From JAEZHK01 sp040768845 (lineage in GTDB: Bacteria > Bacillota > Clostridia > Christensenellales > Aristaeellaceae): DNA of 64,000 nucleotides. The stretch lies in NCBI GenBank assembly GCA_040768845.1, contig JAXGME010000004.1:62001-126000 (forward strand), read 5' to 3'. Position numbers and translations under genes: made by a program. Numbering within the stretch: the first letter of the stretch is position 1; every line of letters begins with the position of its first letter. The notes below the pieces were generated by a model that made no database searches, had not been told where the DNA came from, and was given only the letters and a program-made list of their open reading frames with translations. Shown here one piece after another: positions 49,133 through 59,600 of the stretch.

Positions 49133-51865
49133 ATGGACGAGCGGGCGCGCGGCGCGATCGGCCGCCTGAGGCATCCGGCGCGGGAAGCGCGGGTCAACAC
49201 CCGCTGGTGGTGGTACGGCGGCGCGGTGGAAAAGCGCGAGGTCCGGCGGCAGCTTGAGGCCATGCGGGATGCGGGCATCGGCGGCGTCGAGATTCAGTTT
49301 CTCTACCCGCTGGACTTTGACGATCCCGCCGCCGGGCAGGTCCACGCGGACTTCTTCTCGCCGGCGTTTTTTGACGTCCTCGATTTCACGCTGTCCTGTG
49401 CGAAGGAAATGGACATCGACGTAGACCTGACACTGGGCTCCGGCTGGCCCTTTGGCGGCTCCTTCGTGGAGGACACCATGGCGCCGGATATCCTGGTGCC
49501 GCTGAGCCACGATGCAACCGGCCCCTGCGATTTTTCCTTTGACTACACGGGCGTGCTGCCGGGGGAGATCGAACGGGTTGTGCTCTGTCGCGCGGAGGGC
49601 GGCGTGATGGACGCCGAAAGCGCCCGGGACATCACCGACCGGGTGACGTCCACCTACATCGAAACCTGGCGCTGGGGCAGCAGGCTGGACGTGGCCGTGC
49701 CCGAAGGGCCCCACCGCATCTTCGTATTCGTGGTGCAAAAATACAAGCAGAACGTGGGCAAGCCCGCGCCCAACATGCAGGGACTGGCCATCGACCACTG
49801 CCGGAGGGACGTGGCGGACTTCTACTTCCACACCCTGGGCGACACGCTGATTGAACGCCTGGGGCGGGGGCGGGTCCGATCGTTCTTCTGCGATTCCATT
49901 GAACTGGGCGGCTGCAACTGGACAAAGCCCATGCTGGAGGAATTTCAGCGTCGCCGCGGCTACGATCTCTCGCCCTACCTGCCCGCGCTGTGGGGAGAAA
50001 TGGGGCCGGTCACGAAACCCGTGCGCTACGATTATTTCCGGACATTCTCCGAGCTGACGCTGGAGGGTTTTTTTGAGAACTTTGCCGCCTGGTGCGCGAA
50101 GTGGGGCGTCACCGCGCGCACCCAGGCCCACGGCACCTGGGCCGACATCCTCCGGGCCTATGCCAGCGCGGACATCCCGGAGGGGGAAACCTTCGGCCTC
50201 CACGACCGGTACCGGGTCAACACCGTGCACCGGCGCCTGGCGGTGTCGGCCGGGCTCTGCTACGGAAAGCCCGTGGTTTCCAACGAGAGCTTTACGTGGC
50301 TCAGGACGCCCCGCTTTCTGGTGACTCCGGAGATGGTAAAGCGCGCCTTTGACGCCATTGTGACGGACGGCATCCAGATGATCGTCGGCCACGGCTTTTC
50401 CTATTCGCCGGAGCGCGCGGGGCGGCCGGGGTGGAATTTTTACGCCTCGTCGATGCTCAGCCCCAACAACACCTGGTGGCGTTTTTTTCCGGAACTGTCC
50501 GCCTACATGCGCCGCGTCACGTCGCTGATGCGGGGCGGCACGGCGGTCAGCAGCGCGATGGTGTACATCCCCGCGGCGGACATCTGGTCGGACTCGCCGC
50601 TGGCGGAGCTGCACATGGCGCTGCGGGTGGAGGACTACGTGGGTAAAGAGACCGCCGACCGCCTCCAGCGCGCGGGATATTGGTTTACCTACGTCAACGA
50701 TGAGGCGCTGACGCGGCTGGGCACGGTGGAGGAGGGCGCGTTCCGGATTGGCGAGAACCGCTACGGGGCGCTGATCCTCATCCGCTGCACCCGCCTTCCG
50801 GTTGAAACGGCCCGGGCAATCCGGCGGATGAGCGAGGCGGGCGTTCGTGTCGTTTCCTGCGGACCGCTGCCCGGCGAGGGCTGTGGGCTTAGGGACATGG
50901 AGGAAAAGCGGCGCGCCGTCCGGGAGGCGATGGCGGGGGTTTCCGCGACGGTCGCGCCCGATCGGGGCGAAGGACTGATTGCGGCAATGCGGCGCGCGCT
51001 GCCGCCCGATCTGGTGGTCGAGGGCGAAGACGCGGAGGACGTGGGCTTTATCCACCGCCGCGTGGACGGTCAGGCGGTCTATTTCGTCGCCAACATGGGT
51101 GCGAAGGCCCGGCGCGCATGGCTGAATCTGCCCCGTTGCGACGGCGTCCGGCTCTACGATCCGATGGAAATGCAAGACGCCGCGCCCCTTTCCCTGGCGC
51201 ATTGCGACGGGCGGACGCGCCTTGAGGTGGCGCTGGCGCCCAATCAGTCGCTGGTGCTGGTTGCGGGGGAGGCGGGGCTGCCGCCCCGTCCCGCCGAGGG
51301 CTTTCGCGCCGTGCTGCGGGTGACGGGATGGACGGTATCCGTCGAGGGCGAGCCCGTTGCGAAGGGGCTGACCGACCCGGTTTCCTGGGAGCGGTTTGAA
51401 AAGACGCGTTATTTCAGCGGCGAAGGGCGCTATGAGGCGGCTTTTACGCTGCGCGAGGGCGGCGAATACTGGGTGGAACTGGAGCGCCTTGACTGCTGCT
51501 GCGACGTGCTGCTGGACGGCCGGCGCGTCTTTTCGCTTTGGAAGGCGCCGCATCGCGCGCCGCTGGGGCATGTAAGCGCCGGCGCGCACAGATTGACCCT
51601 CGTCGCCGTCAACACCTGGATCAACCATGCCATTGATCCCGGCCGGCGGGAGGCCGAATACCCGGACCCGGTGGATGCGCGCTGGCCGTATTTCACGAAC
51701 ATCATCGGCGATATCCGCAGGCGCAGGCTGTATTTTTCCCGCGAGCGCGAGGCCGTCGGCCGACCTCAGCCTGCCGGGGTGTCGGGCAGGGTGACGCTCG
51801 TCATCCGCGAGGGCGTGCAGCGGGACGGAACCGGGCGCCGAAGAATGGCCGTACAGGGCACTTGA
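49133..51865 (+). CDS. GH106-type glycoside hydrolase, candidate alpha-L-rhamnosidase
   Basis: 910 residues from ATG 49133, spaced 7 bp from AAGGGGTG; a GTG 9 bp upstream is less likely. The N-terminal VNTRWWWYGGAVEKREVRRQ and MRDAGIGGVEIQFLYPLD patterns, plus the FFCDSIELGGCNW and VSNESFTWLR regions with candidate catalytic Glu residues, match the large GH106 rhamnosidase-like family. C-terminal beta-domains (residues about 720-870) resemble galactose-binding modules (YEAAFTLREGGEYWVELERL). No signal peptide; cytoplasmic. With the fucosidase and the importer it forms a deoxy-sugar glycan utilisation operon. GH106-like proteins with other specificities exist. Confidence 0.8.
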   Translation: MDERARGAIGRLRHPAREARVNTRWWWYGGAVEKREVRRQLEAMRDAGIGGVEIQFLYPLDFDDPAAGQVHADFFSPAFFDVLDFTLSCAKEMDIDVDLTLGSGWPFGGSFVEDTMAPDILVPLSHDATGPCDFSFDYTGVLPGEIERVVLCRAEGGVMDAESARDITDRVTSTYIETWRWGSRLDVAVPEGPHRIFVFVVQKYKQNVGKPAPNMQGLAIDHCRRDVADFYFHTLGDTLIERLGRGRVRSFFCDSIELGGCNWTKPMLEEFQRRRGYDLSPYLPALWGEMGPVTKPVRYDYFRTFSELTLEGFFENFAAWCAKWGVTARTQAHGTWADILRAYASADIPEGETFGLHDRYRVNTVHRRLAVSAGLCYGKPVVSNESFTWLRTPRFLVTPEMVKRAFDAIVTDGIQMIVGHGFSYSPERAGRPGWNFYASSMLSPNNTWWRFFPELSAYMRRVTSLMRGGTAVSSAMVYIPAADIWSDSPLAELHMALRVEDYVGKETADRLQRAGYWFTYVNDEALTRLGTVEEGAFRIGENRYGALILIRCTRLPVETARAIRRMSEAGVRVVSCGPLPGEGCGLRDMEEKRRAVREAMAGVSATVAPDRGEGLIAAMRRALPPDLVVEGEDAEDVGFIHRRVDGQAVYFVANMGAKARRAWLNLPRCDGVRLYDPMEMQDAAPLSLAHCDGRTRLEVALAPNQSLVLVAGEAGLPPRPAEGFRAVLRVTGWTVSVEGEPVAKGLTDPVSWERFEKTRYFSGEGRYEAAFTLREGGEYWVELERLDCCCDVLLDGRRVFSLWKAPHRAPLGHVSAGAHRLTLVAVNTWINHAIDPGRREAEYPDPVDARWPYFTNIIGDIRRRRLYFSREREAVGRPQPAGVSGRVTLVIREGVQRDGTGRRRMAVQGT

Positions 51866-51966
51866 GATTACAAATGCAAGGGTTGACTGGCAGGAATTCC
51901 CATTAAACGCATCAATTTCAACCCCAAAAAACGTCAACATGCCCATGTACGAAACCAGATTTTCCT

Positions 51967-51975
51967 TGCTATAAT
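51967..51975 (+). promoter_or_regulatory. Extended -10 promoter of the TPR/giant-protein operon
   Basis: TGCTATAAT (TG 51967-51968, TATAAT 51970-51975), an extended -10 element, with no good -35 box. Predicted start near 51982, giving a very short leader before the Shine-Dalgarno AGGAGGG. Confidence 0.65.
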
Positions 51976-51996
51976 CGCATTTAGGAGGGCATGATT

Positions 51997-53589
51997 ATGT
52001 CCCGACTTAGCGTATGGTTTCGTAAACAGATGGAGGATATCCGTTCCAGCGGCCCCCCCGGAGGGAGGCCCGCGGCGGAGTTGACCCCTGAGGCAAGCTT
52101 TCGGAAAAGAGGCTTGCCAAAGCGGTTTTTGGCGTTGGTGCTGGCGGCGGGGCTGCTGACCACCGTGCTGCTGTCGGATCTGCCCCGGGTGCTTTGGCGG
52201 ACGGACGGCTATGCTGAGAGCCCGGAGGAGGCCGGCCGGAACCTGGATAGAATCTATTCGATTCTCGAAGGCTCGCTGGACAACCCGGTCACCTACGACG
52301 ATTACGCGCAGCTGGCCTCCATCAGCATTGGCAAGGGCGAATATGAAAAGGCCATGGAAGCGCTGGACAAGTGTCTGGAGCTTGCGGAGGAAGGGGACAC
52401 CGTTTCCCTCGCCGATGTGTGGACCAAAAAGGGTTCGCTCTATGCCCTGGAGGACAAGTATGCCCAGGCGCTGGAAAGCCTGGACAGGGCGCTGGATTTG
52501 AACCCCGACGCGCGGCAGGCGCTTCTGCTCCGCGCGCAGATCTACATTGAACAGGAAAAGTACGCGCCGGCCATTGCCGATCTCGAAGCCTACACGCAGC
52601 TGATGCCCGACGATATCTCGCCGATTTCCACGCTGGCGCAACTCTATGAGGCCACCGGAAAGTACGAAAAGGCCCGGGAGCGCTATGAGCGGCTCCATGC
52701 GCTGGACCCGTCTGACGCCGCGCAGGTGCTGAACGGCCTGCGGTGCGCGTTTCTGCTCAAGGATTATCAGGGCGCGCTGGCAGGCCTTGACGAGTACCTG
52801 GGCAGTGCGGCCCGCGCGGAGGCGGCGGAACAGACTGCGGACGGAATTTCCGCCGCGCCTTACGCCGAAGAAGAACCGACCGAAGTCGGCGATTCAACGC
52901 CCGCACCCAAAGCGGCGGTTCCCCCGCAGGCATCCTACGCCCACTACCTTCGGGCGCTGTGCCACATGCAACTGGGCGGCTTTGACCTGGCGGAAGCGGA
53001 CCTGACGGACGCGCTCTCGCAGGGCTATGATGAGGCGATGTGCTACGAGCAGTTGACGGCCTGCGATTACGCGCTGGAGAAGCACGAGCTGGTGCTGGAA
53101 TACGGCGAAAAGCTGATCGCTCTGGACAGGGGCGCGGCGGCTCCCGACGTTTTGTACCAGCGAATGGGTGCCTCCGCGATGACGCTGGGGCAGACGGAAA
53201 AGGCGTTGGAATACCTGACGCAGTCCATCTCCCTGAACGGCGAGCTGGCCGGTTCCCATTACTATCGGGGCCTTTGCAATCTGACGCTTGAAAAACACCA
53301 GGATGCGATTGACGACTTTACCGCATCCATTGAACAGAACTTCCTGGCGCAGTTCTGCTACTATAACCGCGGCGTGTGCTATGTGCGGCTTCTGGATTAC
53401 GACAGCGCGCTGTCCGACATGGAAAAGACCCTTACGTCCGGGGACGACGAGGACCTCAAGGAAGCCGCAAAGAAGATCCTGTGGCAGCTTGCCCAGTATT
53501 ACGAAAGCGCCAGGCAGCAGGCGTCGGGCGCCGTTGTCAATCCGGCCCCCCAAACCACCCTTCTGCCCGACGCCGGAGTATCCGGCTGA
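51997..53589 (+). CDS. Membrane-anchored TPR-repeat protein
   Basis: 530 residues from ATG 51997 (AGGAGGG 7 bp upstream; the ATG at 51991 is too close). One hydrophobic segment (KRFLALVLAAGLLTTVLL, near residues 43-60) after a basic cytoplasmic N-terminus would anchor it, with the rest outside. From about residue 80 to 490 there are tandem tetratricopeptide repeats (YEKAMEALDKCLELAEEGDT, YAQALESLDRALDLNPDARQ, HQDAIDDFTASIEQNFLAQF), split by an acidic Pro/Ala/Glu linker (residues about 267-308). TPRs mediate protein binding. It is 68 bp upstream of a giant secreted repeat protein, so it may aid its secretion or surface assembly; that is inference. Confidence 0.82.
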   Translation: MSRLSVWFRKQMEDIRSSGPPGGRPAAELTPEASFRKRGLPKRFLALVLAAGLLTTVLLSDLPRVLWRTDGYAESPEEAGRNLDRIYSILEGSLDNPVTYDDYAQLASISIGKGEYEKAMEALDKCLELAEEGDTVSLADVWTKKGSLYALEDKYAQALESLDRALDLNPDARQALLLRAQIYIEQEKYAPAIADLEAYTQLMPDDISPISTLAQLYEATGKYEKARERYERLHALDPSDAAQVLNGLRCAFLLKDYQGALAGLDEYLGSAARAEAAEQTADGISAAPYAEEEPTEVGDSTPAPKAAVPPQASYAHYLRALCHMQLGGFDLAEADLTDALSQGYDEAMCYEQLTACDYALEKHELVLEYGEKLIALDRGAAAPDVLYQRMGASAMTLGQTEKALEYLTQSISLNGELAGSHYYRGLCNLTLEKHQDAIDDFTASIEQNFLAQFCYYNRGVCYVRLLDYDSALSDMEKTLTSGDDEDLKEAAKKILWQLAQYYESARQQASGAVVNPAPQTTLLPDAGVSG

Positions 53590-53657
53590 AACAACGCATT
53601 TTTTGATAAAAGACCGCCTTCCGCTGGCGGAACCGGCTTGATTTGGAGGAGAGTATT

Positions 53658-56600
53658 ATGCGTCTTCACGGCTTATCCGGACGCAGGGCAAGGAGAAAGC
53701 GCCTGTGGAAGAAGAACCTTGTTCTGATTTCCTTGGTGTTTGCGCTGATCCTCAGCACGATGGCGGTCATCGCGGAGACGAGCGCCGTGGCATCTGCATC
53801 CTCCTTGGAGGCGTTCGAGGCTCCGCCATCTTTGGATGGTGGGGCCTCGCCTGCGCTTTTGGCGGATTCCGGGGCCCTCGTGACGCTTGATTCCGGATCG
53901 GGCGCGTCCGAACCGACCGCCGCGCCGGAGGCCGAACAGGAACCCGAGCCGGCCGCCGCGCCGGAGGCCGAACAGCAGCCCGAGCCGACCGCCGCGCCGG
54001 AGGCTGAACAGGAGCCCGAACCGACCGCCGCGCCGGAGGCTGAACAGCAGCCCGAACCGACCGCCGCGCCGGAGGCTGAACAGCAGCCCGAAGCCGAGCC
54101 CGAGCCGACCGCCGCGCCGGAGGCTGAACAGCAGCCCGAACCGACCGCCGCGCCGGAGGCCGAACAGGAGCCCAAACCGACCGCCGCGCCGGAGGCTGAA
54201 CAGCCGCCCGAGCCGACCGCCACGCCGGAGGCTGAACAGCAGCCCGAACCGACCGCCGCCCCGGGCATTGAGGCCCAGGCGTACGTCGCCATTCCGGAAG
54301 CCGGTCAGAGCAGCGAACCGCAGGGGATGGTGCTGGCGGCGGAGCCTCTCGGCGCCATTGCGGCCAAGGGCGGCGTTGACACGGCCGGGGCGAAGGACAC
54401 GGTGGAAGCCTACGCCATCCCGGCGGGCAGCGCCTACATTCGCGAGGCGGCCGGCCTGCTGACCTACAAAAACGACGCCACCGCCAACGCCATCCAGAAC
54501 GCGCTTCAGGATGCGCTGACCACGGCGCGGGATGCCGTCAACAAGACCGCGACCATCGTCGTCACCGACGGCACCTACAACGGCGGCGTCAACCTGGACG
54601 CCTCCGCGGGTTCGTCGCTGTCCGAACTGCTGCTGTCGATTTTCGGCAGCGCGGACGCGGCCAAGGGCGTCAAGCTGCAGATTGTCGCGGAGGACGCGCT
54701 GAACGAAGCGGGAGAAGCCACCGCCAATTCCGCGGGCGGCGCGCAGGTGGACGGCTCCGTCACCATCAGCGGCCTGGACGTGGTGCTGGCGGGTCTGTAC
54801 TTCTCCACCCGGGCGATGGTTTCCGTCAGCGACGCGGACAGCTTCTCCTACTACGGCACCCGGCTGTCGGACGATGTGGACATCTCGGTTTCGCGCGTCA
54901 AGAAAAACATCAAGGTAGACCTGGGCGAGGGCGACGACAAAGCCTCCGTGCGGATCAAGCAGGCGCCCACCGTGTCCGCCAGTATGACCGTCACCCCCGA
55001 GATGGGGCAGGACGCCACGGCCATTTTTGAGGCGCTGACCTCGTTCAAGGCCTCCGAAATCAGTCAGCTGGGCGCCAGCCTGGCCGACGCGGTGCGGTCC
55101 TTCCTGGCCACGCTCAATGGTTCCATTTCCGGCATGGTCGTATCCGACAGCCTGACCGTCGACATCGACGGCGGCGCTGGCGAGGATGAGATCGCCGTCA
55201 AGCACATCAATTCCACCGACCTGACCATGGCAAGCGGCGACGCCGGCTCCACCTACGGTTTTGCCATCGACCTTTCCAAGGTCGATACCTCCATCCGCGG
55301 CGGCGCGGGCAGCGACGTTCTCGGCGCCACCGGCGGCATGGAACTGACCTACGGCCGCAAGGTGGTTTCCGCGCTGATGGAGTACGTGGCCGAGGAATTC
55401 GACATCGCGGGCAGCAACCTCCGGTTCTTTGGCGGCGACGGCGACGACGTGATCACCGTGGATACCACCGCCGCCTTCCCCTCCTTTCGCGGCGTGACCG
55501 TGGACGTGGCCGGCGGTGCCGGGTTTGACCGGCTGCACCTGACCGGTAAGCTGAACGACAGGATTGACGCGGCCAGCCGCATCACCGGAAACACCTCCGA
55601 ACTGACCATCGAGGCGCTGGCGGAAATCACCTTCCTGGGGGATTTGATTGACGGCATTCGCATTCCCTTCACCAAGCGGATGGTGGTAAACAGCACCGGC
55701 GTGGACGCGTTCACCGACGCGCTCAAAAACAAGAATACCGTCGCCCTCTCCGCCCTGGCGCCGGGTGCCGCGGCCCAGTCCTTTACCGACTATGTGCTGG
55801 ACGCCTCCGGCCCGGTGGACTACACCGCAAACCTCGCCATTCCCGGCGGCGGGCTGATGCTGGCAAACATCGTGGCCGACGGCGGCGAAAGCCTGACGGT
55901 GACGAGGCTCGTCGCGCCGGACTTCAACCTCCTGCTCTCCGGCGGTGAGATCACCGTCGGCGGCGAAGTCAGGGGCAAGAACATCCTGATCAATTCCGTC
56001 GTGACCGATATCGCCGAAGCGGCGATTGAGCAGACCATCATCGAGGACGACCTGAACGAGGAAAACACCGTCGACATCGAAGTGGGCTTTTACAAGGCGA
56101 ACGGCGCCGCGAAGATCACCGTCGCCCCGTCCGCAAACCTCGTGGCCACCCAGGCCATCGACATGCTCGCCAGCCTGACGCTGGACAAGCCCTACCTGCC
56201 CACCGGCGACATCTTCAACCCCTTTACCCTCAAACTGGGCGAGGTCAATATTGACATTCGGGGCGCGCTGGCCGCGGGCGGTTCCATCCGCGCAGACGCG
56301 CTGTATTCTTCCACCGTGTCGGCCACCAACGGCCTGCTCAAAGTGGTCATCCCCTTCGGCGTGGCGGCGATCACCGGCGACACCCGGATCACCGTCGGCG
56401 GCGGCGCGCGCCTGAACGCGGGCGCGGGCGTACTGCTTCGCGCGGCTTCCGATACTTCCGCGGAGGCCGAGGCCACCATGGGCGCGCTCAAGTTCACGCT
56501 GGCGCTGGCGGTCGTTCAGGCGGAAACCCACGTGAAGGTGGGGGACACCGCCGCCATCGCCGCGGGCGGGGCCGTGAAGCTCTCGGCCATGAACGCCGTG

Positions 56601-59600
56601 CGCGCCGAGGCCGCCGCGCTGGGCAAGAAGCCCAGCATGCTGGCCCTCAAGCCTGCCTCGGGCGGGTATATCGCGGGGAGCTTCGTGTTTCAGGACACCA
56701 GCGCCACCATCGCGGACCACGCATCGGTTTCCTCCGGCGCGGCGCTCTCGGTCCGGTCCGAATCGAGGCTGAATACCGCCACCACCACCGTCTCGATTCC
56801 GGCCAGCCAGTCCGACGGAAGCGGCGGGGAATCGTTCCTGCCCACGGACCAGATCCGGCTGATGAGCATCGTGCCCTTCGTGGAGACGAAGCTGTTAAAG
56901 GTAGAAAAGGCCCCGAACCAGACGGCCTTTGGCAAGCTTCTGTCGGGTGTTACCGGCAGCAACTCGCTGGGCAACAAGTTTACCGACGCCACCAAGACGG
57001 CTTCCTCCTCGGGCACGCCGTCCAGCACAAAGCAGGTGGTAGGCGCGCTGGCGCTGGCCTACGCGGGCAATACCAACAGCGCCCTGATCGATACCACCGG
57101 CAGTGTGACGGCCGCGGGCGCGCTTGACGTGACCGCGCTGGCCGCCACCGTCAACCAGGTGCGCGCCGACGGCTCGCTGTACAAAACGCCCATGGCGCAG
57201 GCCGAGGACGCCAAGAACTCGGTGGGCGCGGGCGTGGCCATCGCCGTCACAAACCACGACAACAGCGCCAGGATCATCGCCGGTTCGATTGCCGCGCGCG
57301 GCCTTTCCGTGTCCGCCGTTACCGGCCGGATCGTCTCCTCCTCCATCGCAAAGGCCGGCCACATCCCCAAGACCTCCAGCTTTGGCCTGGGCGGCGCGGT
57401 CAGCGTGCACGTCGTCATCGGCCGCAACGAGGCGCTGGTGGGCAGCGGCGCCGCCTACAACCTGACGGGCGGCGCGGTGAACGTCGTCTCCACCGGAAAC
57501 GGCGCCTTTACCACCGTGGGCGACGCATCGGGAAAGCGCGTCACCCCCAGCCTGAGCTTCGGCGGCATTACCATTCCGCTCAAGCCCACCACCGGCAGCG
57601 AAAAGGACAGCGTGGGCATCGGCGCGGGCATCGCGGTCAGCGTGACCGGCGCGGACTTTATCGCCAAGGTGGAGGACGGCGTGCGCTTTGGCACTGCCGT
57701 TCTGGACGGCGTAAATGTCAAAGCCTCCTTCTCCGGCACCGAGACAATCCACGCCGCCGCGGGCGCGGCGGGCGGCACGTCCATCGTGCCGGTGCTGGCG
57801 CTGGCCGTTTCCGGCGTGTATTCCCAGGCCTACCTGGGGACGCAGTCCGGCGCGCTTTCCGCCACGGGCGATGTCGCGATCTCCGCGGCAAACAGCATGA
57901 AGCGCAGCGTCGCCGCCGACGCGGCCGCCGCGGGCAGCGGCGTGGGCGTGGGCGCGTCCTTCGGCATCGCCGTCATCAACGACAGCGCGGAGGCCACGCT
58001 GAAGCGCAGCGTCACCGCCGCCAATGTCCTCGTGGACGCCAAGTCCGTCAGCCGCCTGACGATGACCATCAAGGCCAGCGCGGTGGGCGCCATGCCGCCC
58101 ACCAGCACCTCTACCGGGGATGCCGCGTCCGGCAAGACCCAGGAAGACTATGACAAGATGAAGGACGACGGCTGGCCGCTGGATGACAACGGCGACGACA
58201 TGCGTTCGCTGTTTAATGAAGGCGAAGCCGATCAGATGGCGGACAAGAACACCCAGGCCGCAGCGGACCTCGCCGCCGGCGCCAACACCAACAACGTCAA
58301 CGCCGGTTCGGTGAACCAGCTCTCCCAGGACCGGCCCAGGGCCGAGACCAACGAGGGCAGCATTCAGGTGGCCGCCTCGCTGGCGCTGAACATCCTGTCC
58401 AACAAATCCCTGGCCACCGTGGGCGGCGGCATCGCCGTCACCGCGACGGACAAGGTGCGCGTGCGCGCCGTCAACGATACGGACGCCACCATCTCCGCCA
58501 ACGCCAGCGCGACCAAATCCACCACCGGCGTGGGCGTGGCGGTGGCCATCAACTACGTGCGCTACCAGAACAAGGCGAAGATCGGCGCGTCCACCCTCCG
58601 CGCAAAGTCGCTCCTCGTGGAAGCGGACATCGTGGAGGCGGACAATAAAAAGACCGTTGAGGAGATCCTGACCAAGCTGCTCACCTACTTCGCCACCACC
58701 GAGGGCACGGAATTCCTGATGGATGCGCTGCTGGCGGTGGAGGGGCAGGCCAGCCTGGATGCGCTGCTCGCCGCCAACGGCCTCTACGGCGCGGATTACG
58801 CGGCGCTGACCGCGACTGAGAAGGAATCCCTCCGGAAGCTCATCATCCAGCAGTTGACCGAACAGCTGACGAGCGGTCAGCGGGGTGATGCCGCGGGGGC
58901 GCTGCTCTCCGGGCTGATCGAGTCCACCGTCAAGGACTTCTTCGATACGCTGACCGACCCCGACTTTATCCTGAATATGGTGCTGGGCGCGCCCGACGCC
59001 TCCATCGGCAACCTGTTCAGCCAACTGGCGCTCAAGGGCAAGGTGGCGGCGGCCGCCATCCAGGAGGCCATCGTGCTGTCGCTGGCCCAGAAGTTCGGCA
59101 ATCCCGGCGAGTTGGACGGCATCGGTTGCCTGATCTCCACCTCCGCCATCTCCGGCGTCGGCGCGGCCAACGTGGGCGTGGCGGGCTCGGCCGCCATCGC
59201 GGTGGTGGACGGGGAGACCGAAGCCCTGATCGAATCCAGAACCGGGTATGTGGACGGCGACATTGCGGTGACCGAGGACGCGGCGATCCGCGCGCGCGCC
59301 GCGCAGAAGGTGTATACCACCGCCACCGCCTCCGCCGACAAAAACGGCAAGCCCGTCAAAAACAAGGACGACAGTTCCGGTACCTCCGTGGGCGTGGGCG
59401 CGTCGGCGGCGATCTCCATCGTCGACGTGGATGCCATCGCCTCGCTGGGCAGCTATCGCAGGCTTTCGGCCGGGACCCTCGCCATCCTCTCCGAGGCGCA
59501 AAACGACATTGACTCCGTCACCATCGCGGGCGCCGACCCCATCGCCCGCAGGGAAGCGGTAAAGGTCACCCCCCCGGGCATCGGCCAGGAGGTCTCCCAG

